A stretch of DNA of 35,174 nt from Ectocarpus siliculosus (taxonomy: Eukaryota > Sar > Phaeophyceae > Ectocarpales > Ectocarpaceae), in the NCBI GenBank assembly GCA_000310025.1, contig FN649736.1:1445619-1480792 (forward strand). The letters run 5' to 3'. Of this stretch, positions 18,488 through 27,008 are shown piece by piece; the stretch's first letter is position 1; each line of letters opens with the position of its first letter. A program made the position numbers and the translations under genes. Below the pieces are notes generated by a model, which saw nothing but the letters and a program-made list of their open reading frames with translations, ran no database searches and had not been told where the DNA came from.

Positions 18488-19640
18488 GGATTCGGTGAAC
18501 CCCGGTTCGCCATCGGCACGGGTGCTTCCACTCATTGGCGCGTCCCGTGCTGATACGTGTTTTTTTTTTTTCCTTCGATGCGTTGGATACGGTGAACTCC
18601 ACTTGCCAACAGCGCGGGTGCTTCCACTCATTGGCGCGTCCCTCGCTGAAACTGACAACACATATGCAGCACGGGTGCTTCCACTCATTGGCGCGTCCCG
18701 TACTGATACTTGCACGCAGCGCGGGTGCGTCCACTCATTGGCCCGTCCCGTGCTGATACGTGTACGGCGTTTTGTTCTTTCTTGTTGAGATCGGTTAACT
18801 CTACTCGCCAACAGCACTCATTGGCGCGTCCCTTGCTGAAACTGACAACACATATGCAGCACGGGTGCTTCCACTCATTGGCGCGTGCCGTACTCTCACG
18901 TGTACGACTTCGTTTTCGATGCGTGGAGATCGGTTAATTCTATTCGCCAACAGCACGGGTGCGTCCACTCATTGGCGCGTCCCGTGCTGATACGTGTACG
19001 ACTTCGTTTTCGATGCGTGGAGATCGGTTAATTCTACTCGCCAACAGCACGGGTGCGTCCACTCATTGGCGCGTCCCGTGCTGATACGTGTACGGCGTTG
19101 TGTTCTTTCTTGTTGAGATCGGCTAACTCTACTCGCCAACAGCACGAGTGCTTCCACTCATTGGCGCGTCCCGTGCTGAGGCTGACATCACATATGCAGC
19201 ACGGGTGCTTCCACTCATTGGCGCGTCCCGTACTGATGCATGATTTGTGGTATTTTTCTACCGCTGCGTTGAATTTGGTTACCTCTATTCGCCAGCAGCG
19301 CGGATGCTTCCATTCGTTGGCGCGTCCCGTGCTGAGGCTGCCAGCACACATGCCACACCATGCGGTCAGCTCTACTCGCCAACAGCGCAAGTGCTTCCAT
19401 TTGTTGGCGCGTCCCGTGCTGAGGCTGCCAGCACACATGCAACGCCATGCGGTCAGCTCTACTCGCCACCAACGCGGGTGCTTCCACTCATTGGCGCATC
19501 CCGTGCTGATACATGTATGACTTCGTGTTTCGTTGCGTTGAGATCGGTTAACTTCCACTCGCCAACAGCACCGACGAGTGCTTCCACTATTGGCGCGTCC
19601 CGTGCTGGTGCGTGTCCGTGTTTATTTTTTCCATTGAGAT
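18488..19640. repeat. Hairpin-unit tandem array, about 14 copies
   Basis: The core unit has arms CAGCACGGG and CCCGTGCTG around a 20-22-base loop containing CTTCCACTCATTGGCGCG. I count about 14 cores between 18515 and 19607. They are separated by two spacer types. A long one ends GATCGGTTAACTCTACTCGC and gives a period near 86-98 bp. A short one, with CTGACAACACATATGCAG, gives a period near 50-57 bp. Arms vary between copies (for example CAGCGCGGG in several) while the loop is strongly conserved. Copy 5 lacks the left arm. The array adjoins the DIRS-like element, but no link between them is shown. Confidence 0.9.
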
Positions 19641-19838
19641 CACTTCCGCATAGGCAATCCTACGGCAGGTTGACGAGTTTTTGGCATGCATCAATTGCTG
19701 TCCGGGCGTTTTTGGAACGGTCGCTTAATCGTCGTTGGATGTGACGTATTCTTATTGAAGGTTTGTGTCACGTCGCCCGTACATTTGACGTGATGCCCCT
19801 CGAGACCGTGGAACACCCGGATTGACCATTAACAGCAG
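19641..19838. other. Short spacer, nothing recognised
   Basis: Unique-looking sequence between the hairpin array and the 1-kb tandem units; no open frame, motif or repeat stood out. Confidence 0.4.
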
Positions 19839-20894
19839 TTGTGCCTTCAAGACATGGCCGTGCTGTAAACGGTCGCAAGCAGTGTGTAGTCCATGTCGAC
19901 AGCATGAAAGAAGTTCGGCACGATCCACGATCCATGATCCGACGACGACGGGTAAATGACAATGTCCCTCCGCGTTCATCCGCGATCCGGGGCGATCTTT
20001 CATTCCACCGTGCACCAACATGGCATCCACCTCACCGCAAGCCAAACCTACGTGTCTCGTGTGTGGTCACTTGTCTGACGACATGCCAGTGTGGAGGTGG
20101 TCTCAAACAACATGTACTCAGCGACAGCAACAGCAGAGATACAGGGGTGGACGGAACCACGGATCGGATAGATCCAACGGGGTAAGCGTTTCGTTCTACA
20201 GCCAACCAGCGACCTCGCTGACCACCAGCGGACCATGGCGCAGGCGGACATATAGTATACCAAGGCATGTGTCGCACAACGGGACCGTTTGGTCATGCTC
20301 ATGCTCGGGCAGCACACCACAGCCTGGGTGATTGCTGGATGCCATCGTACATTATATTGTAAGGTCGGACACCGCTGGCACGACCGTTGGCACGGCAGTC
20401 GACCTCAATCGGTGGTCCCGCAGTCAACCTCAATCAGTGGTCCCGCACAGCACGCTGGCCAGTTTCATCGTGTTGGCGCAGACCAAAATAGTGAGTTTTG
20501 AGCGATAGGGTATATAGAAACAGAGGTGAGCACCGTGTACAAGAGCAGACCCTGGAATTGTTTGGCTGGCACAAAGTGTTTCAGTCTTACAGATTTATCT
20601 GTCTCTTCCAGCGGTGGTCTTGATTGATTGGGAGTTTGGCTGGCACAAAGTGTTTCAGTCTTACAGCAGTGGCTGTCTCTCATTCTTTCCCCAAACTCAA
20701 ACAACAATACACCCGGGAGGGTATCCAAACAACCCCCCCACCCCCAACCACACCACCACACCACCACACCACCAAAACCGGAAAAACCGGAACCACGACA
20801 TTCCCAAATCCTATAGACTATCCACCGCCGCCGCCGCACGACACGCGTCCATGCACATACATACATCTGCCGTTGTTGGCGAATTGGCCAGCGG
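19839..20894 (+). repeat. 1-kb repeat unit, copy A
   Basis: The first of two near-identical tandem units (offset about 1,056 bp). It begins near GTGCCTTCAAGACATGGCCG. It holds a small ORF at 20020-20331, a TATA-like GGGTATATAGAAAC near 20507, two internal copies of TTTGGCTGGCACAAAGTG (near 20570 and 20636), and a Pro/His-coding CCACCACACC run near 20740-20770. No transposase or known RNA was recognised. Confidence 0.9.
20020..20331 (+). CDS. Small conserved ORF in repeat unit A (103 codons)
   Basis: An ATG-started frame, MASTSPQAKPTCLVCGHLSD at its N-terminus, then MPVWRWSQTT and a Gln-rich stretch. It is repeated in unit B and, with changes, in the inverted copy, where the frame survives several indels. 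A donor-like GG/GTAAGCG lies at about 20180, so only the first 50-60 codons may be exonic. No homolog is recognised. The CLVC pair could bind metal, but no partner ligands are clear. Confidence 0.3.
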   Translation: MASTSPQAKPTCLVCGHLSDDMPVWRWSQTTCTQRQQQQRYRGGRNHGSDRSNGVSVSFYSQPATSLTTSGPWRRRTYSIPRHVSHNGTVWSCSCSGSTPQPG

Positions 20895-21930
20895 GTGTGC
20901 CTTCAAGACATGGCCGTGCTGTAAACGGTCCCATGCAGTGTAGTCCATGTCGACAGCATGAAAGAAGTTCGGCACGATCCACGATCCATGATACGACGAC
21001 GACGGGTAAATGACAATGTCCCTCCGCGTTCATCCACGATCCGGGGCGATCTTTCATTCCACCGTGCACCAACATGGCATCCACCTCACCGCAAGCCAAA
21101 CCTACGTGTCTCGTGTGTGGTCACTTGTCTGACGACATGCCAGTGTGGAGGTGGTCTCAAACAACAGGCACTCAGCGACAGCAACAGCAGAGATACAGGG
21201 GTGGACGGAACCACGGATCGGATAGATCCAACGGGGTAAGCGTTTCGTTCTACAGCCGACCAGCGACCTCGCTGACCACACCAGCGGACCATGGCGCAGG
21301 CGGACATAGTATACCAAGGCATGTGTCGCACAACGGGACCGTTTGGTCATGCTCATGCTCGGGCAGCACACCACAGCCTGGGTGATTGCTGCATGCCATC
21401 GTACATTATATTGTAAGGTCGGACACCGCTGGCACGACCGTTGGCACGGCAGTCGACCTCAATCGGTGGTCCCGCAGTCAACCTCAATCGCTCGCCAGTT
21501 TCATCGTGTTGGCGCAGACCAAAATAGTGAGTTTTGAGCGATAGGGTATATAGAAACAGAGGTGAGCACCGTGTACAAGAGCAGACCCTGGAATTGTTTG
21601 GCTGGCACAAAGTGTTTCAGTCTTACAGATTTATCTGTCTCTTCCAACGGTGGTCTTGATTGATTGGGAGTTTGGCTGGCACAAAGTGTTTCAGTCTTAC
21701 AGCAGTGGCTGTCTCTCATTCTTTCCCCAAACTCAAACAACAATACACCCGGGAGGGTATCCAAACCACCCCCCCACCCCCAACCACACCACCACACCAC
21801 CACACCACCAAAACCGGAAAAACCGGAACCGCGACATTCCCAAATCCTATAGACTATCCACCGCCGCCGCCGCACGACACGCGTCCATGCACATACATAC
21901 ATCTGCCGTTGTTGGCGAATTGGCCAGCGG
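20895..21930 (+). repeat. 1-kb repeat unit, copy B
   Basis: A direct copy of unit A. The differences seen are a handful of substitutions and a few small indels, the largest a deletion of about 20 bp near 21489 (the AGTGGTCCCGCACAGCACGC part of unit A). The next copy follows about 1,036 bp on. The high similarity implies recent duplication. Confidence 0.9.
21074..21385 (+). CDS. Small conserved ORF in repeat unit B
   Basis: Same ATG-started frame as at 20020-20331, with nearly the same peptide (one change, TGT for TCT, in the Gln-rich part) up to the donor-like GGTAAGCG. Same uncertainty about whether it is translated. Confidence 0.3.
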   Translation: MASTSPQAKPTCLVCGHLSDDMPVWRWSQTTGTQRQQQQRYRGGRNHGSDRSNGVSVSFYSRPATSLTTPADHGAGGHSIPRHVSHNGTVWSCSCSGSTPQPG

Positions 21931-22712
21931 GTGTACGTTGAAGACATGGCCGTGCTGTAACGTTCCTAAGCAGTAGTCCATGTCGACAGCATAAAAGAAG
22001 TTCGGCACGATCCACGATCCAGGATCCGACGACGGGTAAGTGTTTCTCCGCGTTCATCCGCGATCCGGGCGATCTTTCATTCCACCGTGCACCAACATGG
22101 CAGGTTGACTGCCGTGCCAACGGTCGTGGCGTGCCAATGAATGGTGTGTTCGATCTCACAAGGTCGTACAACGGCGTGCAGCAATCACCCAGCCAGGCTG
22201 CAGTGGTGTGCCCGAGCATCAACATGGCCAAACGGTCCCGTTGTGCGATACATGCCTTGGTACGCTAACATGCATGCCCGCCTGCGCCACGGTCCGCTAG
22301 TAGTCTGCTGTAGAATTATACGTTTACCCGTAGTATCCATCCGTGGATCCGTCCACCCGTCCACTCCTTCTGTTGTTGCTGAGGGCATGTTGTTTGAGAC
22401 CGCCACCACACTGGCATGTTTTCAGGGCACACTTGCTGGCTATCTGGCCACACACCACACACACGCACACACACGTACACGTTGACTACATAGTTTGGGC
22501 TTGCTTGCCGTGAGGTTGATACCATGGCGGTGCACGGTGGAATGAAAGATCGCCCCGGATCGCGGATAAACGCGGATGAACATTTATCCGTCGTCGTCGG
22601 ATCATGACAACTTCGTTCATGCTGTCAACATAGACTACAGACTACCAAGCATTGCTTGGGACCGTTACAAGCACGGCCATGTCTTCAGTGCACACCCGCT
22701 GGCTAATTGGCA
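21931..22712. repeat. 1-kb repeat, copy C: partial and folded back
   Basis: From 21931 to about 22100 this follows the start of units A and B in direct orientation. At about 22101 it switches to the reverse complement of the unit, matching unit A positions of roughly 20405 back to 19839. It finishes at about 22712 with the complement of GCCAGCGGGTGTG and of ACATGGCCGTGC. The two outer arms, about 170-190 bp, can pair around a loop of roughly 420 bp. The inverted part is more diverged than A is from B and has gained a GT/CA-rich insert (22445-22480). Confidence 0.85.
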
Positions 22713-23138
22713 TGAACACGTACCCTGCGGCGGGGTGGATGTAGGATATATAAGGAAATGTCACGGTTCCGGTGTTGGTGTCTTGGCACGTTGTATCCAG
22801 AATGCAAGACTGTTCGGGAAAAGAGATACACAAACACGCCTGCACAAATCGGGCTTCCATCCCTCCATGCGCGCGCGTATGTACAAGAACTGTGATGCTC
22901 GCCTGGGTTTGCAAGGAAGGGAGGTTTCGTGTGAGTTCACTTGGGAGAAGTTATAACGCGAGCGGAAAGAAATTTGTGTTGGTTCGGTGTTCGCTGTGTG
23001 CGATGGGTGACAAAAGTATTGTTTCCCCCGAAACGCGGCGTATGTACGTACAAAATCAATATATTGTTTCCCTCGAAACGCGGCGAATAGTCTAACGCGG
23101 GCAGTCATCTACATTATAGTATTTTTTAGTGAAATATT

Positions 23139-23354
23139 TCATGGAACTCCATGGAACTCCATGGACTTGCATGAAACCAAACCAGTCCATGGACTTCCAT
23201 GGACTTCCTTGAAATGTTCCATGGAATTCTATGGACTTCCATGGACTTCCATGGAAGTCCATGGAAGTCCATGGAAAAATGAATAGTTTCATGGAACTCC
23301 ATGGAACTCCATGACACTCGACACCATGTCGTCCATGAAAGTCCATGGAACTTT
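23139..23354. repeat. Decamer array based on CCATGGAAGT / CCATGGACTT
   Basis: About 215 bp built from 10-bp words (ATGGAACTCC, ATGGACTTCC, ATGGAAGTCC), mostly in strict 10-base register, with many NcoI-type CCATGG palindromes. Both orientations of the word occur, so parts are self-complementary. Confidence 0.95.
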
Positions 23355-23377
23355 CATATGATTTTAAGATGTACAGC

Positions 23378-23425
23378 ATATCCACTGTGCTACAAGTCAG
23401 CGCTGACTTGTAGCACAGTGGATAT
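23378..23425. repeat. Perfect 48-bp palindrome
   Basis: Two 24-bp arms, the first beginning ATATCCACTGTGCTAC, meet at AGC/GCT with no spacer. A second, slightly changed copy of the right arm follows at 23426-23450. The outer flanks AAGATGTACAGC (23366) and GCTGCATCTT (23451) are also nearly complementary. Confidence 0.97.
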
Positions 23426-23478
23426 AGCTGACTTGTAGCATAGTGGATATGCTGCATCTTAACAGTTTATAATGTGAA

Positions 23479-23479
23479 G

Positions 23480-23513
<34 letters not shown>

Positions 23514-23514
23514 C
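23479..23514. repeat. (AAC)n trinucleotide tract
   Basis: About 12 uninterrupted AAC/ACA triplets just right of the palindrome. Simple sequence repeat. Confidence 0.95.
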
Positions 23515-23795
23515 GAGAGGTTCGGGCCACACCGCTGCAACCTCCCGACGACAAAGTATGTCCTTCGCAAGACGACGGTTTCAAATATTTTACGCGCACG
23601 CGCAGAATATTGCGGAACAAATAGTCTACATCACCATCCATTGTAGCTTATCCTGATCTCGACACGTCGTGTGCCCCGCGATAGACAGTTCGCCGCGTTT
23701 CGAGGGCAACATTATTTGTTCTTCTTGTACATGCGCGCGCGCGCAGAGAGATCGAAGCAGCGATTTGTGCAGGCGTGCTTGCGTATACAGCCAAC

Positions 23796-24926
23796 CGCCA
23801 ACAGCGCAAAAAGCACCAATCAAGCTGAAACTTGCGGAAGGTTTCTAAACCAGTGCAGGGCGGCCGATGGGGTCATTTCTCGCGTCTCGGGCGTTCGGCT
23901 AAAAAAAGTGCGTGGTTCAGGCTTTCGGACTGAAAGTGATTATTCACATTGTTTGATACAGTTCTGTGAGACCTCTAGTCTAGAGACCGTATCGGTCCCT
24001 TAGAGAAATTAGTAATGGTGTGAGGATGTTACGAGCGCAAGGGCGGTTTCCCTTCTTCCCCCCCCCCCAGTTCGACCATCAATAGCACAAAAAAGACGAG
24101 GCGTGTTTCTCGTTTTGCTACTAGGAAGATCCCCCCCCTCTTCGTTTTCCGCGGCCGGGTTGAACGGCACGATAACCTGAAACCGCCCGAAGGATTCGCG
24201 GGGTCAGCAGCTGCTCGGCTCCTGTACGCATGAGGCGGGCGGTGGCTGGGCATGCTCGGCACGGATGCGCTAGCAGTCCTTGCCCAATCAACCGCGTTTT
24301 GGTGGATTCCCCGAAACAGAAGGATCGTGACCGATTGATTGGTGCACCAACTCGTTCCTTGTGTCATCGAATGGGGTTCGCGGATGTATTGAAACGCTCT
24401 TGGCCTTGCGGGGCATTACAATATGTATGGTGTGAGGCGCCGTGTTGGCCTGTTTGGGAACGACCGTGTCCCAATGATATGTTACGGTTCATGTTAAACT
24501 GTTGTCTCCATGGAGTGCCATGTCTACCATGCCCTCGTAGTGGTTTTCGAGTGACTTGTGTGTCGTTGAAACCATACTCCAAGGCGCCACAACGTCGTAG
24601 TATGGAGCAGCCTCTTGCCATGCTGCAGCATCTTCAAGAAACTAGAAACTTGTTGGCTCAGTCTTGACGACCAGATTGTCGATTCGCCGGGGTAGGTTTA
24701 ACGGGTTGTCTTTCTCTACTGCCGTTGAGAAAGCAGGCAAAACTGGCAAACCTGCGCTACATTCGGGTATCGCCGTTGCCGCGCACCAATAACAAGTTAC
24801 ACAACACAAGCAACCACACGTCTATGATACTAGACTTGGAACTAGTGGCATACATAGTTCGGGCGCGAGACTGGAACATTGAAGAAACTAATAATAACAT
24901 GTTCCCAACCCATATGTATGTAGCCC
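23796..24926. other. Intergenic stretch, no confident gene
   Basis: An ATG-started frame of 145 codons at 24230-24667 exists, but it is Cys/Pro-rich without any familiar pattern and could be chance. No repeats of note apart from short C runs. Confidence 0.45.
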
Positions 24927-24943
24927 CCCACCGGTCTTGTGCA

Positions 24944-25843
24944 GATGAAAGCAGCGAAAATCATCCTAGCATGCTCCAAGCGCACAAGTAATGCAGCCGT
25001 CAGGGCAGAATTGGGGATCCAGTCCCTACGGTCGGGAAGAGACGCAAGGAAGCTGATATGGCAGTATCGCATGTGCGGGATGGGAGAGGAGAGGTTGCCG
25101 AGAATAGTATGGGAGGCGAAGTGGGCAAACAAAAAGAGGGGAAGACAACCCACGGAGTGGGTCAAGGTTGTAGAGGACGTATGGAAGGGGTTAGACATCG
25201 ACGAAGATGAAACGCTGGAAACGGAGGGTCTACCGGGGTTCAAGGAGAAGATATATGTTGCTTGTGCCGAGAGAGAAGAACAGAATCTAAGGAAAGAAAC
25301 CAAGGAAAGGAGGGTCTTGAAGTGCACGGAATGTTGAAAGAAGGAATAGGGGTCAAGGATTGCCTACATGGACCAATGGATGCAGGGACAAAGCCTAGCG
25401 TCAAATTCAGGACCGGGGATATAAGCCTTCGAGAACGTCGACGAAGACATAGGACGGTAGACGACGAAGACGACAAGATCAAATGTGATTGCGGCTTCGA
25501 ATGCGAAGACCGTGTTCATGTAGTGGCGGGATGTCAGTTGAACGAAAAGGAGAGGGAAGTGTATATCACTGAGCTGGGAAAAATACAAGAGAGGTACAGG
25601 GAGATGTTTGAGGCATGGAATAGAGAGGAGAAGACGGTAGCTGTACTGGGGAGTAGGAAGTGGTTTGAAAAGGCGGGGAGGGATATCGTTAGGATAGATA
25701 GAATAGGGAAGACGTTTTTGAGCCACCTTTGGCAAAATAGGAAGGAACGATTGGCCATCGGTGATCGGTCCTGTGGGAACAATGCTCCGTCCTCTCGAGG
25801 ACACGTGGTCAATGGTCTAACCGCTAAGGCATGCAAAACATAA
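24944..25843 (+). pseudogene. C-terminal LINE ORF2 fragment, frameshifted
   Basis: The first frame (to 25337) encodes KAAKIILACSKRTSNAAVRA, then ELGIQSLRSGRDARKLIWQY, the helical region that follows the RT thumb in many LINEs. A frameshift near 25310-25330 moves to a second frame, which carries the Cys/His motif CDCGFECEDRVHVVAGC (about 25485-25535), typical of LINE C-termini, and ends with TAA at 25841-25843. RT catalytic motifs are absent because of the 5' truncation, so the copy cannot be functional. The family clade was not determined. Confidence 0.75.
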
Positions 25844-25850
25844 GAGTACG
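24944..25850 (+). mobile_element. 5'-truncated LINE (non-LTR retrotransposon) remnant
   Basis: This contains the C-terminal part of a LINE ORF2 and a short 3' tail. It starts abruptly inside the coding region, as is usual after incomplete target-primed reverse transcription. A direct repeat, CCGGTCTTGTGCA, occurs immediately before it (24931-24943) and after it (25857-25869), a probable target-site duplication. The adjacent C-rich bases may extend it or belong to the 3' tail. The tail (25802-25850) matches motifs at 205-250 and 29715-29775. Confidence 0.75.
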
Positions 25851-25860
25851 CCCACCCCGG
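25802..25860 (+). repeat. LINE 3' tail motif, copy 2
   Basis: Reads GGTCAATGGTCTAACCGCTA, then AGGCATGC, and ends AAGAGTACGCCCACCCC. It is attached to the LINE remnant, which identifies the motif as part of that family's 3' end. Confidence 0.6.
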
Positions 25861-25869
25861 TCTTGTGCA

Positions 25870-27000
25870 AAGGTCTATCGTCGGCTTGGAACTTGTCCGA
25901 AGACAAGATGCATGTATCACCTCCTTACATTCTTGCGGTACATGCTCATCAGCGGCAGTTATGCTGTCGCCACGTCATTTCTCATCACACCCTATCTCTG
26001 TCTCTCACACACAAACTGCCCATCTCTCTCGCCAGTCTAAGCGACCTGCTAAATAGAGTACGGTATGCATCTAATGCGCTCTCCTGCGCTTCGTGCGCCA
26101 CTCACACAACCTGAAACTCGGCTTGAAAAATCGCGAGAGAACACAAACTGCGCAACGCACAAGCAAGGGTGGTTTGGGACGGGGGGAGGGCGAGGGTCAA
26201 CAACGGACCGAAAACTCAAGCCACGCTCCCGGTAGTACAACGTCTTTCTTAAAAGAGCCGATAAATATTTGTTCGCCCCCCCTTGGAAGCTCATCTGTGC
26301 CATACGAACTGCCCCTAACGTTGTCTCCAAGTATTGGAACGGCATGCTTATACTTGGATGGAAGAGGTTCTCACGTGGACGAGTCTTGACCTTGTCACGC
26401 TCCGCGTGCCCCCCCCGACGTTGACGAGTCTTGGACTGAGTCCATGACCCCGATTATACCACTTGGCGATTTCTCTGGCGGCAAGCCAACCTATGTGAGG
26501 TAGGAGGTTGTGCAGAAGCGCGAGCGGGGAACAGGCCGGGCATTTTATCGAAGACTTGACCACAGCTACACGCACCTTTCGAAGCCCCATGCATAGAGAA
26601 GCGCACACCGTCATGTCCGCCTGGCGCATCAGTCTATCGAAGGGAGATGACGGGCGTATGAAATACATCGACCTTTTTTTTTGCGGTGCCGCTCCTCCTC
26701 CCCCGCCCACAACCAATCAATCGTGTTTCGATTCTGTCCCGCGTGGTTGATGGTCGACTTACTGTATCGGGACACACACACAGCTGGATACATTCCCCCC
26801 TCCGCCCTACCGCAAGCGGCACGAAGCACCTTTCGTTCGACGGATTCTCGCGCCGGACGTTCCGCCATGGGGGAAACAACGTATGCAAATATGCCGCTTT
26901 GACAATCGCAACAAGGCCAAGACCAAGGGCGTAATTGATGCGGACGTTCGTAAACATGTCGCTTTGACAATCAAGACCAAGGGCACGTTTATGCGGACGT
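25870..27000. other. Intergenic stretch downstream of the docking-complex gene
   Basis: No gene recognised on either strand. A local duplication abuts the gene end (listed separately), and a short repeat of GACGAGTCTTG occurs at about 26378 and 26423. It would contain the 3' UTR and poly(A) site of the minus-strand gene; no clear signal was picked out. Confidence 0.45.
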
Positions 27001-27008
27001 TTACAATA
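26891..27008. repeat. Local tandem duplication of about 60 bp
   Basis: CGCTTTGACAATC followed by AAGACCAAGGGC and ATGCGGACGTT occurs at 26891-26955 and again at 26956-27008, the second copy about 12 bp shorter. The second copy reaches the stop codon of the last exon of the minus-strand gene. Confidence 0.85.

Larger units (their letters stand above)
22827..23795. repeat. Inverted-repeat-flanked block (possible foldback or MITE-like element)
   Basis: Sequence around 22840-22890 (GCCTGCACAAATCG, then ATGCGCGCGCGTATGTACAAGAA) recurs as its reverse complement at about 23730-23787. CCTCGAAACGCGGCGAA near 23070-23090 recurs inverted at about 23688-23705. The arms are imperfect and the left one is longer, with an extra GAAACGCGGCG copy near 23030. 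Between them lie the decamer array, the perfect palindrome and the AAC tract. No transposase is encoded, and I found no target-site duplication. Confidence 0.55.

Noticed and set aside
18345-19558. Long minus-strand frames through the hairpin array with repeated STGRANEWKHP-type peptides
   Set aside because: They arise because the repeat unit lacks stops in that frame. Peptide repeats follow the DNA repeat exactly, frames change between copies, and plus-strand frames are equally open.
18515-19607. Resemblance of the hairpin array to a CRISPR array
   Set aside because: The setting is eukaryotic, units are unequal in length, spacers are themselves repeated in only two types, and no cas genes are present.
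20500-20620. TATA-like GGGTATATAGAAAC as a promoter in the 1-kb unit
   Set aside because: A TATA-like string alone, with no convincing downstream gene, is not enough to annotate a promoter; it is mentioned within the repeat entry only.
24230-24667. 145-codon plus-strand frame with an ATG
   Set aside because: Cys/Pro-rich without any motif, no repeat or splice support; kept only as a remark on the intergenic stretch.
25785-25860. tRNA gene suggested by the A-box-like TGGTCTAACCGCTAAGGC
   Set aside because: No matching B box (GGTTCGA-type) and no acceptor stem could be paired. The sequence is better explained as the LINE tail shared with two other loci.
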